Of a DNA stretch of 64,000 bases, positions 26,945 through 36,124 are shown piece by piece. Position 1 is the first letter of the stretch; each line of letters opens with the position of its first letter. A program made the translations under genes and the position numbers. The stretch comes from Lysobacteraceae bacterium. Lineage in GTDB: Bacteria; Pseudomonadota; Gammaproteobacteria; Xanthomonadales; Xanthomonadaceae. The stretch covers positions 1 through 64,000 of the forward strand of contig JAEUPQ010000021.1 in assembly GCA_016789405.1 (NCBI GenBank). The letters are read 5' to 3'. The notes beneath the pieces are model-generated. The model did not search any database and had not been told where the DNA came from. It saw only the letters and a program-made list of their open reading frames with translations.

Positions 26945-29476
26945 ATGCAGATGACGCAAGATGCCTTTCCCATCGCCGACCTGCTGCCGGAGATCCTCCG
27001 GTCGCTGGACGGACATTCACGCCTCGTCCTCGAAGCACCGCCCGGCGCCGGCAAGACCACGCAGGTGCCGCTGGCCCTGCTCGCCGCCGCCTGGCGCGGC
27101 GACCGGAAGATCGTGATGCTGGAGCCGCGCCGCGTGGCGGCACGCGCCGCCGCGGGGTTCATGGCGAAGCAACTGGGCGAAGCCGTGGGCGGCACCGTGG
27201 GCTATCGCATCCGTTTCGAGAACAAGGTGTCGGCGAAGACACGCATCGAGGTCGTCACCGAGGGCATCCTCACCCGGATGCTGCAGGACGACCCGATGCT
27301 GGAAGACGTGGGTGCGCTGCTGTTCGACGAGTTCCACGAACGCCATCTCGCCGGCGACCTCGGCCTGGCCCTCGCGCTCGACGTGCAGGCGGGCCTGCGC
27401 GAAGACCTGCGCATCGTCGCGATGTCGGCGACCCTCGACGGCGAGAAGCTCGCGCAGTGCCTCGACGCGCCGCGCCTGAGCAGCGCTGGCCGCAGCTTCC
27501 CGGTGAGGATCGCGCACTTCCCGGCGCGTCGCGACGAAGCGATCGAGCACCAGGTGAAGCGCGCGGTGCTGCACGCCCTCGCCGAACATCCCGGCGACGT
27601 GCTGGTGTTCCTGCCCGGACAGCGCGAGATCGGCAAGGTGCAGGCGCTGCTCGCGGATGCCGTCGACGTGGCGGCCTGCGAATTGCTCGCCCTGCACGGC
27701 GAACTTCCCGTCGAACAGCAATCGCGCGTGCTGCAGCCGTCTCAGGACGGTCGCCGGCGCGTGGTGCTGGCGACCAATGTCGCCGAATCCAGCGTGACCC
27801 TGCCCGGCGTGCGCGTGGTGATCGACAGCGGTCTCGCGCGCGAGCCGCGCTACGACCCGAACAGCGGCTTCTCCCGCCTCGACGTCGTCAACATCGCACA
27901 GGCCTCCGCCGACCAGCGCGCGGGCCGTGCCGGTCGCGTGGCCGACGGCTGGGCCTATCGACTCTGGCCCGAATCCCAACGCCTCGAGCCACAGCGTCGA
28001 CCGGAGATCGCGCAGGTCGAACTGGCATCGCTGGTGCTCGAACTGGCCGCATGGGGCAGCGATTCGCTGCGATTCGTCGATGCGCCGCCCCCGGGCGCCC
28101 TGTCCGCCGCGCGCGACCTGCTGCGTCGACTCGGCGCGCTGGACACCGGTCTCGCGATCACCGCACTGGGCAGGAAGATGCTCGCGATCGGCACGCATCC
28201 GCGCCTGGCGGCCATGTTGTTGTCGACGCAGGACGACGCCGAGACGGCACTGGCCTGCGACCTGGCTGCGCTGCTGGAAGCGCGCGACCCCTTGCGCGCG
28301 ATGCCGGGTGGTGGCCGCAGCGACGCGCTCGCTGCGCGCTGGCAGGCCCTCGCTGCATTCCGCAACGGACGCGCGCCGCCGGATGCCTCGCGCTCCGCGC
28401 TGCAGGCCATCGATGCGGCCGCCGCGCAATGGCGACGTCGCCTGCGGTGCGACGCCAGGCCAGCGAACAGCGCGCCGACGCACCTGCTCGGCGACCTGCT
28501 CGCGCATGCCTTCCCCGATCGCATCGCGCATCGCCATGCCAGCGACCTGCGCCGCTACCAGCTCGCCAACGGACGCATGGCGCAGTTGTTCGACGACAGC
28601 GCGCTGATCGGCGAGCCGTGGATCGTCGTCAGCGAACTACGCCATGAAGCACGCGGGGACGCGAAGCTGCTTCGTGCTGCGCCGGTGGACGATGCGCGCC
28701 TGCGTCGCGATTTCCCCGAGCGGTTTTCCGATCGCGACGAGGTCCGCTGGGACGATGGCCGCCGCGCGCTCGTCGCCGAGCGCGTGCAGCGCTTCGACGG
28801 GATCGTGCTCGATGCGCGACCGACCGGGAAGGTCGATCCCGCGCACGCCGCGCAGGCGCTGACCGATGCGGTGCGCGCGCTCGGCCTCGATGCATTGCCC
28901 TGGCGCGAATCGCTGGTGCAGTGGCGCGCGCGCGTGCGCTGCCTGCACGCATGGATGCCCGATCTTGCATTGCCCAACCTGTCCGATGCCGCGCTGCTCG
29001 ACACGCTCGACGAGTGGCTCAAGCCCGCCTTCAACGGCAAGACGCGACTCGATGCGCTCGGCGAGGACGAGCTCGGCGAAGCGCTCAGATCCGGCGCGGA
29101 CTGGGCGACGCGTCAGCGCATCGACGCGCTGGCACCCACGCGGATCGTCGTGCCTTCGGGCATGGAACGCCGGATCGACTATGCCTGGGACGACGCCGTC
29201 GACGCACCGGTGCCGCCGGTGCTCGCTGTGAAACTGCAGGAGCTCTTCGGATTGACCGATACGCCGCGTGTCGCCGATGGCCGCATCCCGGTGACGCTGC
29301 ACCTGCTCTCGCCCGGCGGCCGGCCGCTGCAGGTCACGCAGGACCTGCGCAGCTTCTGGGAACGGACGTATCCGGAAGTGAAGAAGGAGATGAAGGGACG
29401 GTATCCGAAGCATCCGTGGCCCGATGATCCGTGGTCGGCAACCGCAACGCATCGCGCCAAACCGAGGGGCACATGA
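26945..29476 (+). CDS. hrpB: ATP-dependent RNA helicase HrpB
   Basis: An 843-residue DEAH/DExH-type helicase. Motif I is APPGAGKT (31-38), motif Ia includes LEPRRVAARAAA, motif II is DEFH (128-131), motif III is MSATLD, and motif VI is QRAGRAGR. The C-terminal HrpB domain extends to the end, including VPSGMERRIDY and the tail WPDDPW. Length matches the E. coli protein (about 810-820). HrpB's substrate is not well established; relatives act in RNA metabolism. Two ATG codons (26945 and 26951) are possible. The stop overlaps the next gene's start (ATGA). Confidence 0.95.
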   Translation: MQMTQDAFPIADLLPEILRSLDGHSRLVLEAPPGAGKTTQVPLALLAAAWRGDRKIVMLEPRRVAARAAAGFMAKQLGEAVGGTVGYRIRFENKVSAKTRIEVVTEGILTRMLQDDPMLEDVGALLFDEFHERHLAGDLGLALALDVQAGLREDLRIVAMSATLDGEKLAQCLDAPRLSSAGRSFPVRIAHFPARRDEAIEHQVKRAVLHALAEHPGDVLVFLPGQREIGKVQALLADAVDVAACELLALHGELPVEQQSRVLQPSQDGRRRVVLATNVAESSVTLPGVRVVIDSGLAREPRYDPNSGFSRLDVVNIAQASADQRAGRAGRVADGWAYRLWPESQRLEPQRRPEIAQVELASLVLELAAWGSDSLRFVDAPPPGALSAARDLLRRLGALDTGLAITALGRKMLAIGTHPRLAAMLLSTQDDAETALACDLAALLEARDPLRAMPGGGRSDALAARWQALAAFRNGRAPPDASRSALQAIDAAAAQWRRRLRCDARPANSAPTHLLGDLLAHAFPDRIAHRHASDLRRYQLANGRMAQLFDDSALIGEPWIVVSELRHEARGDAKLLRAAPVDDARLRRDFPERFSDRDEVRWDDGRRALVAERVQRFDGIVLDARPTGKVDPAHAAQALTDAVRALGLDALPWRESLVQWRARVRCLHAWMPDLALPNLSDAALLDTLDEWLKPAFNGKTRLDALGEDELGEALRSGADWATRQRIDALAPTRIVVPSGMERRIDYAWDDAVDAPVPPVLAVKLQELFGLTDTPRVADGRIPVTLHLLSPGGRPLQVTQDLRSFWERTYPEVKKEMKGRYPKHPWPDDPWSATATHRAKPRGT

Positions 29477-30444
29477 GCATGAACGCCGACATCCTCCACG
29501 ACCCCGGGTACCTTCCATTCCGACTCGACCTCGAGAAGAGTCGCGTGCTGTTCGTCCATCTCGACGCGCAGCAGCGACGCGATGCCGCATTCCTCGACCA
29601 GCGCGCGCTTCCGCCGCAGCCCCAGGGCGCATGGGCGCCGCTGTCCCTGCTGCCGATACCCGATACCCGCCACACCATCGCCGACGGCATCTTCCACATC
29701 GGCCACTGCGGGTCGACGCTGCTCTCCCGCCTGCTGGACAGCTGGCCGGAACTCGAAGGCCTGCGCGAACCGTTGCCCCTGCGCGACCTCGCGGCTGCAT
29801 GGCAGGGGACGGCGCCGCCGCGCGAACTGCTCTTCGCCCTGATGGCCTGCTGGCGTCGTCCCTTGCCGCCGTGCACGCGCGTCGCCATCAAGGCGACCAG
29901 CAGCTGCAATGCACTGATCGAGCCGATGCTGCGCGACGGCGGACTGCGTCGCGCGATCCTGCTCGACATGCCGCTCGAACCCTGGCTGGCGACGCTGCTC
30001 AAGTCCGAAGACTCCGTGCGCGACGCACTGGCCGCCAGCGCAGAACGTGCCGGCGTGCTGCACGCGCACGGCATCGCGATGGACGACACGCTTGCGCCGC
30101 GCGACGCGATCGAGGCCTGCGCAATGGGCTGGCTCGCGGAGCGCCAGCGCTTCGAAGCGCTGGCGTCGGGCCCATGCGCGTCACGCGTGCTGCGCGTGGA
30201 CTTCGAAGACCTGCTTGCATCGCCCGAAGCGACCTTGTCGCGAATCGCGGCGCATCTCGAACTCGACGCAGCGCATGTCCCGCATGCGATGGCCTCGCCG
30301 GCCTGGGGACGTTATTCGAAAGCGCAGCAGCACGGCTACGGCCGCGAGGACCGAGAACACGACCTCGCGCTTGCGCGCGAACGCTTCGGCGCGGAAATCG
30401 CCAGCGGCGTGGCGTGGGTGGCGCGGGCGAAAGCGAACGGGTGA
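29473..30444 (+). CDS. Sulfotransferase-like P-loop protein
   Basis: A 323-residue protein with HIGHCGSTLLSRLLD (75-89), which fits the 5'-phosphosulfate-binding loop of PAPS-dependent sulfotransferases. LEGLREPLPL follows, and later VLRVDFEDLLASPEATLSRIAAHLEL, the typical 3'-phosphate and C-terminal helix region of that superfamily. The acceptor is unknown. The start overlaps the hrpB stop by four bases, so it is translationally coupled to a helicase with no obvious functional link. It converges with a minus-strand group encoding a hypothetical protein and a PKHD-type dioxygenase. Sulfotransferase-like genes near 2-oxoglutarate oxygenases sometimes act together, which is only suggestive here. 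Confidence 0.78.
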   Translation: MSMNADILHDPGYLPFRLDLEKSRVLFVHLDAQQRRDAAFLDQRALPPQPQGAWAPLSLLPIPDTRHTIADGIFHIGHCGSTLLSRLLDSWPELEGLREPLPLRDLAAAWQGTAPPRELLFALMACWRRPLPPCTRVAIKATSSCNALIEPMLRDGGLRRAILLDMPLEPWLATLLKSEDSVRDALAASAERAGVLHAHGIAMDDTLAPRDAIEACAMGWLAERQRFEALASGPCASRVLRVDFEDLLASPEATLSRIAAHLELDAAHVPHAMASPAWGRYSKAQQHGYGREDREHDLALARERFGAEIASGVAWVARAKANG

Positions 30445-30451
30445 CCCGCGG

Positions 30452-30910
30452 TCAGGCTCCCGTGGGGGCGCGCGGCGCCAGCGCGCGTGCCAGCGTGGCA
30501 GGATCTCGCACCTTCGTCGGCACGAGCGACCACACGCCATCACCGACGGCGACTTCCTTCAGGTAGCCGATGTCGAGCAGGCCCGGGTCCTGCGGCCACT
30601 CGCCGTCGTGCGCGGCGAACTCGATGAACTTCAGCACCCCGTCGACCGCGTAGAGGATCGTGGCAACACCATGTGGCACATCGCGCACGGTGAGGTTCAC
30701 ATCGCCGATGGCGAACCCCGGGTTGGACGCATGCGGCGCATCTTCCGCCACGATGAGATCGAGATAGGCGCCGACACCGGTATGCGTCCGCGTGCCCACG
30801 CGCGCGCCGAGCGCCTGGCGCCGCAACGCATCGAGATCGGGATGCGGGGCATCGAGGCAGGCATCCAGCACCTTGCGCTCGAACGCCGTGAGTTCTCCCG
30901 GGTCGGTCAT
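30452..30910 (-). CDS. Hypothetical protein downstream of a PKHD-type dioxygenase
   Basis: A 152-residue soluble protein with no signal peptide. Recognisable stretches are ELTAFERKVLDACL, GARVGTRTHTGVGAYLDLIV, NPGFAIGDVNLTV and VLKFIEFAAHDGEWP. I do not recognise a family; the layout resembles small immunity-like or SMI1-type alpha/beta proteins, but this is a weak impression. The ATG at 30910 lies two bases after the dioxygenase stop, so they should be co-transcribed. The frame continues far upstream, but that part is antisense to the dioxygenase and not coding. Confidence 0.7.
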   Translation of the reverse strand: MTDPGELTAFERKVLDACLDAPHPDLDALRRQALGARVGTRTHTGVGAYLDLIVAEDAPHASNPGFAIGDVNLTVRDVPHGVATILYAVDGVLKFIEFAAHDGEWPQDPGLLDIGYLKEVAVGDGVWSLVPTKVRDPATLARALAPRAPTGA

Positions 30911-30912
30911 GC

Positions 30913-31572
30913 TCACGTATCCGCCCACATCCGGAACAGGTTCGTGCGCAGCGAATCCAGCAACACCGCGAGGCGCGCGTCCTCGGTGCCCGCACGCGCG
31001 CGGGCTTCTTCCAGCTGCACCATCAGCTCCCGGCGCTCGCTGCTCGAAATCCAGCTCTGCATCCAGGTGATGACCGCCAGGCGCACGCCGCGCGTGACCG
31101 GTGCGACCTGGTGGATGGTCGTCGAGGGATAGAGGATCGCGTCGCCCGGCGCCAGCTTGTACTTCAACGCTTCCTGTCCGAGCTGCATCGTCAGCTCGCC
31201 GCCGTCGTAATCGTCGGGAGGATTGAGGAAGACGGTGCACGACAGATCGCTGCGCAGCGGCGGCGTCGACGGGAACAGGGCTTCGTCGACATGCCATCCA
31301 TACGTCATGCCCGGTTCGTAGCGCACCACGGTCGGTCGCGCCATCGTGCGTGGCATGGCCCAGCCGCGGATGTCGGCGTGGCGGAACAGCGCATCGCGCA
31401 CGATCTGCGAGATCCGTGCACTGGCCGGATCTTCCTGCGGCGCCTGCAGGTTCTGTTTCGTCGTGTTGTCGGGATTGGTCGCGCGGCCATCGACGAAGCG
31501 CACCTGCGGCAACAGCGCATGGATGACCGCCAACTCGTCTTCGTTCAATACATGGTGCAACTTGCGGATCAT
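30913..31572 (-). CDS. PKHD-type Fe(II)/2-oxoglutarate hydroxylase (YbiX/PiuC-like)
   Basis: A 219-residue Fe(II)/2-oxoglutarate oxygenase. The iron site is His94-x-Asp96 in TYGWHVDEALF with distal His154 in TTIHQVAP, and Arg164 in TRGVRLA binds 2-oxoglutarate. The layout (FVDGRAT near 27-32, SDLSCTVFLNPPDDYDGGEL, ITWMQSWI) closely follows E. coli YbiX and Pseudomonas PiuC, which are often linked to iron uptake. No TonB-dependent receptor is adjacent in this window. The ATG at 31572 matches the short family N-terminus. Confidence 0.88.
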   Translation of the reverse strand: MIRKLHHVLNEDELAVIHALLPQVRFVDGRATNPDNTTKQNLQAPQEDPASARISQIVRDALFRHADIRGWAMPRTMARPTVVRYEPGMTYGWHVDEALFPSTPPLRSDLSCTVFLNPPDDYDGGELTMQLGQEALKYKLAPGDAILYPSTTIHQVAPVTRGVRLAVITWMQSWISSSERRELMVQLEEARARAGTEDARLAVLLDSLRTNLFRMWADT

Positions 31573-31642
31573 GCGCGGCTCCGGTCGATGATGGCGCGAT
31601 GATCGGGGACCCCTGCCCCCGCCGCAAGCGCATTCGGCAGCT

Positions 31643-32179
31643 TCAGCGCAGTTCGCGCCATTGACCGGGCTGCAGGTCGCCCAGGGTCCATGCGCCGATC
31701 GCGACACGCACCAGGCGCAGGGTGGGCAGGCCCACGGCAGCGGTCATGCGCCGCACCTGGCGGTTGCGGCCTTCGCGGATGGTGATTTCGAGCCATGCGT
31801 CGGGCACGGTCTTGCGGAAGCGCACCGGCGGGTCGCGCGGCCACAGCGCGGGCGCATCGATCCTGCGGACCAGTGCCGGCCGCGTGGGGCCGTCGTTGAG
31901 CGTCACCCCGCAGCACAGCGCCTCGATCTGCTCCGCGACCGGGTTACCTTCCACCTGGACCCGATAGGTCTTGTCCAGCTTGTGGCGCGGGTCGGTGATC
32001 CGGTGCACCAGTCCGCCGTCGTCGGTCAGCAGCAGCAGTCCCTCGCTGTCATGGTCCAGGCGACCGGCGGCATAGACATCTTCGGGCAATCCGTACCCGG
32101 CCAGTGTCGGCCGGGGCGGAATGCTTCGGTCGGTGAACTGGCAGAGCACGCCATAGGGCTTGTTGAATGCGATCAACAC
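31643..32179 (-). CDS. rluE: 23S rRNA pseudouridine synthase RluE-type
   Basis: A 178-residue RsuA/RluE-family pseudouridine synthase without an S4 domain. The catalytic motif is GRLDHDSEGLLLLT with Asp42. Other family blocks are FNKPYGVLCQFTD, KTYRVQVEG, ITIREGRNRQVRRM and LRLVRVAIG. E. coli RluE modifies U2457 of 23S rRNA; that target is inferred. The start at 32179 matches family length and begins directly with the conserved beta-strand. It lies 25 bases downstream of the methyltransferase gene and may be co-transcribed with it. Confidence 0.9.
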   Translation of the reverse strand: MLIAFNKPYGVLCQFTDRSIPPRPTLAGYGLPEDVYAAGRLDHDSEGLLLLTDDGGLVHRITDPRHKLDKTYRVQVEGNPVAEQIEALCCGVTLNDGPTRPALVRRIDAPALWPRDPPVRFRKTVPDAWLEITIREGRNRQVRRMTAAVGLPTLRLVRVAIGAWTLGDLQPGQWRELR

Positions 32180-32204
32180 GGCTTCTGATGGCGAGCGCGG
32201 TCAA

Positions 32205-33092
32205 TCACAGTGAATTGCGCAAGCCATCGTCGGCCGCGTCGGCGGGCTTCACGAACCGCAGCGTCATGCGGTCGCTTTCGCCGATCCCGCGGTATTTCTG
32301 CGCTTCTTCGGCGTCGTGCCGGTTGGTCGGCGGGAGGGCCCAGACGCCATTGGCATGGTCCGCGGTGTCCTTCGGATTCGCGTTGATCTCGCTGCGCGCA
32401 TCCAGCACGAAGCCGGCCTTGGTCGCCAGCTCGATCACCAGCGCTTCGGTGAGGTAACCGGACTTCTTCATCACCTCCAGATCGGTGCCCGGCTTGGCAC
32501 GGTGGTCGACCACGCCAAGCACGCCTCCTGGTTTGAGCACATCGAAGAATGCGCGGAAATAGCCATCCGCCGTGCCCGCGGACACCCAGTTGTGCACGTT
32601 GCGGAAGGTCAGCACCGCATCGACGCTGCCGGCCTCGCCGAAGCGCGGCTGCTTGGGGTTGAACAGCACGAAGGCCGCCTTGTCGAACCGGGCCGGATGC
32701 GCCGCCAGTCGTGCCTTGAGGTCGTCCAGCGACTTCTGCTGGTAGTCGCGGCCGCGGCCCTCGGGCAGCGCAGCGGGATCGACCATCGCAGCACCGTAGC
32801 TGCCCTTGTCGCGGAGGTAGGGCGCGAGGATTTCGGCATACCAGCCACCGCCGCCGGGCGTGATCTCGACGACCCGCTGGTCCGCACGCAGGCCGAAGAA
32901 GCCCAGCGTGGCGGCAGGATGGCGGTGGGCGTCACGGGCGGCGTTCTTCGGATCGCGCCATTCGCCGGCGATGGCCTTCGCCAGCGCTGCGTCGACGGCA
33001 TCGGCACGGGCCGATTTGGCCGGGGCATCCGCAGCCGGCGCGGGACCGGTGGCGAACAGGAGGGCGGTCGTCAGCAGCGCGATCCGGAGCAT
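32205..33092 (-). CDS. Class I SAM methyltransferase with signal peptide
   Basis: A 295-residue protein whose N-terminus (MLRIALLTTALLFATGPAPAADAP) is a clear Sec signal peptide. The mature part is a class I methyltransferase: VVEITPGGGGWYAEIL is the SAM-binding loop, VDAVLTFRNVHNW is the acidic and aromatic motif IV region, and LKPGGVLGVVDHRAK follows. Exported methyltransferases of this type are known as uncharacterised families in Gammaproteobacteria. The odd point is that SAM is cytosolic, so either the signal is retained, SAM is supplied, or the fold is used differently. It is divergent from the small gene at 33379. Confidence 0.82.
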   Translation of the reverse strand: MLRIALLTTALLFATGPAPAADAPAKSARADAVDAALAKAIAGEWRDPKNAARDAHRHPAATLGFFGLRADQRVVEITPGGGGWYAEILAPYLRDKGSYGAAMVDPAALPEGRGRDYQQKSLDDLKARLAAHPARFDKAAFVLFNPKQPRFGEAGSVDAVLTFRNVHNWVSAGTADGYFRAFFDVLKPGGVLGVVDHRAKPGTDLEVMKKSGYLTEALVIELATKAGFVLDARSEINANPKDTADHANGVWALPPTNRHDAEEAQKYRGIGESDRMTLRFVKPADAADDGLRNSL

Positions 33093-33378
33093 GGTCGATC
33101 CTGTCGGTAGGGGAACCGCGGATTCTCCGTGAAGGTTCCGGCCACTGCCAGTGCGGTCCTTGGTCAGGCATGACCGCAGAAATGCTTAACAGGTGACAAC
33201 GGTGACAGGCACTGCGCTCTGTCGCGATTGTGCGTTGCAACAAAGATCGTCATCCTATGTTGCGTTGCAGCATGGAGCCGCAACGCCGCACTACCCCCTG
33301 AAGCTTCAAGGTCGTACACCACCCCAAGGACCCGACCGGCGCCGTCCGCGCCGATCACCACACACAGGAAGATTGACC

Positions 33379-33606
33379 ATGTTCAACTGTCTCTGGCTCC
33401 GCGCCGAGCGCGCCCAGCCGCTCCCCCCGCGCCTCTACCAGCGCACCTACGGCCGCACCTACGGCCGTCGTCCGTCTCCGGTCGACCAGCCGGTCACCAT
33501 GCCCGACACGCTGCGCGTGTCCGAGATGCTGACGCTGGTGTCCTCGCCGAAGGCCGAACGCAATTCCGATTCCGTCATCGCCGGCACGGTCCACCGCGCC
33601 GCGTGA
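33379..33606 (+). CDS. Small Arg/Tyr-rich protein, hypothetical
   Basis: A 75-residue basic protein beginning with a short hydrophobic segment, then PPRLYQRTYGRTYGRRPSP, where TYGR is duplicated at the DNA level (two copies of ACCTACGGCCG). The ATG has an AGGAAG ribosome site at 33366-33371. No family is recognised. The segment PPR-x-aromatic followed by Tyr/Arg resembles that in the small protein at 35763, which also begins with a Phe-containing N-terminus. It sits convergent to aceK with only six bases between the stops. I regard it as probably real because of the ribosome site and the shared pattern. Confidence 0.5.
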   Translation: MFNCLWLRAERAQPLPPRLYQRTYGRTYGRRPSPVDQPVTMPDTLRVSEMLTLVSSPKAERNSDSVIAGTVHRAA

Positions 33607-33612
33607 CCTCGC

Positions 33613-35343
33613 CTACCTCGTCGGCAGCAATGCTTCGACGGGGTAAGGCGAAACATCGAAGTGTTCACCGGCCGCCAGCCGCGATTGCACGTCCCGCCAC
33701 CAGGCCGGGTCGAAGATCTCGCCGTGCACGGCCTTGAGCCTTTCGCGAAGCGTCGCCGCGATGCCCAGGAATTGCGGGAACAATTCCGGGAAGACGTCGT
33801 CGGCGCCGGCATACAGCCATTCGTCCAGCGGCCGGGTCTCGTCCTCGTCGCGCATCGGCGGCACCGCACGGAACCGGCACTCCTCCACCAGGCACAACTC
33901 GTCGTAGTCGTAGAAGAGCACGCGGCCGTGGCGGGTCACGCCGAAGTTCTTCAGCAGCAGGTCGCCCGGAAAGATGTTGCTGCGCGCCAGGTCCTTGATG
34001 GCCTGACCGTAATCCAGCACCGCACGCTCCGCCAGCGGCAACCTTGACTCGCGCACGTGCAGGTCGAGCGGCCGCAGCCGGCGCTCCACGTAACAGTGGC
34101 GGATCAGCACCTCCTCGCCTTCGACCTGCACCGTCTGCGCGCATTCGCCAAGCAACTCGTGCAATGCCTCGGCGGAGAACTGCTCCCTCGGGAAACGCAG
34201 GCGCCTGAACTCCTGTGCGTCCACGAGCCTGCCGACGCGATCACGACGGAACACCAGCCGATACTTCTCCTCGACCTCGGCGCGCACGGTGTCCTTCGGA
34301 TACGCGAAGCGATCGCGGATCAGCTTGAACACCACCGGATAGCCGCGTGGCGTGAACACGGCCATGACCATGCCGCGCTCGCCATCGGCCAGCACCATTT
34401 CCTCGTGCGGATGCTCGGCGAGGTGCCGGAAGACCTGGCGATAGCGTTCGGTCTTGCCCTGCTTGATGCGGCCCACCACGGTGAACAGCTCGTCCACCGG
34501 CTTTCGCGGCAGCAGGGCGTGCAGGAAGGCGACGGCGTCGCCGACCCTCGCGAGATCGGCATGGAAGTAGCTGCGCGAAAAGCCGAACAGGATGGAGATC
34601 TGCTGGTCGTCGACGATCACCGCGTCCGCACGCACGCCGGCGGCTTCGCTGACCAGCGCGACGACCAGCGGATAGGTTGCGCCGGACGCGCCATGCGCGC
34701 GGCCGACGAGGTATGCGCGTCGCTCGCGATAGAACGGCGTGCGCAGCATCGAGACCGCGATCACGCCGCGTCCGCGCAGACGCCCTGCCACGACCCGGGC
34801 GCAACGCGGCAGGTCGACCCAGCCGTTGGCGAAGCCGAGCGCCTCGAACTGCGCACGCCAGATCGAGGCGGCCTCGACGTCGTCGCGGCCGAGGTCATGG
34901 TGCGTCGCTTCGCCCGGGCAACTCGCGTCGCCGGTCGGCACGATCTCGAAGGCCAGGAATTCGAGGTCGGCGGCAACACCATCGATGCGGAAATGACGAC
35001 GCACCAGCGAGTTGTAGAAGGTCTTGTACAGCTCGCGATCGGACATTCGCTCGATCCGCGTCGCGTAGGCGGTCCGGATTTCGCGCCATAGTGCCCGGGA
35101 GCGTACGCGTTCATCGAGGCGCGCCTCCAATCGCGACAGGGTTTCGTCGATGCACTGGTCGTACAAGTCGATCCGTGCGGCATTGTCGGCCTGCGACTTG
35201 CGCCAGTCGCGGCGTTCGAAACGGCGACGCGCGCGTCGCGTGATGTCGGAAAAGCGCGCGTTGTAATCCTCGAAGCCGTCGACGACGCGCGCCGCGGCGT
35301 GCTGCGCGGCATCGGAAGGAGGCGGGTCCGGAAGGTTCGACAT
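33613..35343 (-). CDS. aceK: Isocitrate dehydrogenase kinase/phosphatase AceK
   Basis: A 576-residue bifunctional enzyme that phosphorylates and dephosphorylates isocitrate dehydrogenase to switch carbon flow between the TCA cycle and glyoxylate bypass. Family blocks are RRRFERRDW near residue 40, YPLVVALVSE and ISILFGFSRSYFHAD in the regulatory half. The kinase part has VFTPRGYPVVFKLIRDRFAYPK (ATP-binding lysine), NIFPGDLLLKNFGVTRHGRVLFYDYDEL (catalytic and metal loop) and EEFPQFL-like FPELFPQFLGI. The ATG at 35343 fits family length. Its substrate gene icd lies about 2.2 kb away; aceA/aceB are not in the window. Confidence 0.95.
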   Translation of the reverse strand: MSNLPDPPPSDAAQHAAARVVDGFEDYNARFSDITRRARRRFERRDWRKSQADNAARIDLYDQCIDETLSRLEARLDERVRSRALWREIRTAYATRIERMSDRELYKTFYNSLVRRHFRIDGVAADLEFLAFEIVPTGDASCPGEATHHDLGRDDVEAASIWRAQFEALGFANGWVDLPRCARVVAGRLRGRGVIAVSMLRTPFYRERRAYLVGRAHGASGATYPLVVALVSEAAGVRADAVIVDDQQISILFGFSRSYFHADLARVGDAVAFLHALLPRKPVDELFTVVGRIKQGKTERYRQVFRHLAEHPHEEMVLADGERGMVMAVFTPRGYPVVFKLIRDRFAYPKDTVRAEVEEKYRLVFRRDRVGRLVDAQEFRRLRFPREQFSAEALHELLGECAQTVQVEGEEVLIRHCYVERRLRPLDLHVRESRLPLAERAVLDYGQAIKDLARSNIFPGDLLLKNFGVTRHGRVLFYDYDELCLVEECRFRAVPPMRDEDETRPLDEWLYAGADDVFPELFPQFLGIAATLRERLKAVHGEIFDPAWWRDVQSRLAAGEHFDVSPYPVEALLPTR

Positions 35344-35762
35344 GTCCGCAGTGTAGCGCGCGCGAAGGCACCCGCAATCGCAGTCCGTGAGACCCCTGGA
35401 GCGTATCATTCCTCCATGTCGGAAACGGCTTGAATCTCTGGAAAACAAGGTGTTTTTCGAGATGACGCCGCCGCCATCGCAGCCCGTGAGACCTCCCGTT
35501 GCGATGATGGACGCTCGGCCCGCAGGAAGCGGTCAGGACAGGGGCACCGGTACGCAGCCACGAGCGATGGCGCGGATGGACAGTCGTCCCCCGGCACAAG
35601 GAAGTGCCGCCGGGCACCCCTGGCCGCCTTGCGGTCCGCGCACCCCACCGCGACGCCTTCGGGCGACGCACACGCTCGCACGACGTCGTCGCGCATTCCG
35701 CGCGGCGGGCGCCGCGCGCGAGCGTTCATTCATTCGATTCCACCATGAACAAGGAGAGATCC
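35344..35762. other. Non-coding interval between aceK and a divergent small gene
   Basis: This 419-base interval holds no convincing gene. It contains an 18-base direct repeat with one mismatch, ATCGCAGTCCGTGAGACC at 35377-35394 and ATCGCAGCCCGTGAGACC at 35476-35493, 99 bases apart. It also has a GC-rich stretch GCGCGGCGGGCGCCGCGCGC near 35700-35719. The aceK promoter and the promoter for the small gene should both be here. Confidence 0.6.
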
Positions 35763-36014
35763 ATGCAGTTCTTCACCACCGAAATGATCTTCACCCATCC
35801 GCCCCGAACCTTTGCGGCCCACTACGCTTCGCCGCGTCGCCGTCGTTACGGCTGCCGCACGATGCCGCGCATCGCCACCGCTCCGACCGACGCTCGCGCC
35901 GATGCACGCATCGAGGCGCAGGCTTCGCAGGCAAGCGACGCATCGGTGCAGGCTCCGGCCTGCTCGACGGTCGTCGAAGATGCGCCGGGGCTGATCATCG
36001 ACGAAGCGGCCTGA
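35763..36014 (+). CDS. Small basic protein, hypothetical
   Basis: An 83-residue protein. The N-terminus (MQFFTTEMIFTHPPRTFAAH) is followed by an Arg cluster (SPRRRRYGCR) and an Ala/Asp/Glu-rich tail. The ATG has a near-perfect ribosome site, AAGGAGA at 35750-35756; an ATG at 35745 in the same frame would place that site inside the gene, so 35763 is preferred. A Rho-independent terminator follows 75 bases after the stop, which supports a real transcription unit. No family recognised; it shares a PPR-x-aromatic...Arg-Tyr-Gly segment with the small protein at 33379. Confidence 0.55.
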   Translation: MQFFTTEMIFTHPPRTFAAHYASPRRRRYGCRTMPRIATAPTDARADARIEAQASQASDASVQAPACSTVVEDAPGLIIDEAA

Positions 36015-36088
36015 TCGGGGCCGCATCCGGCACGACGCTCCGATCGAGTGGACGATCGCGTCCACATCCACGTCGCGCCACCCATCGG

Positions 36089-36112
36089 GCCGCCCTCCGG
36101 GGCGGCTTTTTT
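36089..36112 (+). terminator. Rho-independent terminator after the small gene
   Basis: Stem GCCGCCC/GGGCGGC with loop TCCG, followed by six T residues (36107-36112). It ends the unit at 35763-36014 and lies just before the convergent LysR gene end. Confidence 0.9.
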
Positions 36113-36124
36113 CATGCGCGAGGG

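Noticed and set aside
30911..31633. Extension of the 30452-30910 hypothetical gene upstream
   Set aside because: That stretch overlaps the PKHD dioxygenase on the same strand in another frame and has no coding character.
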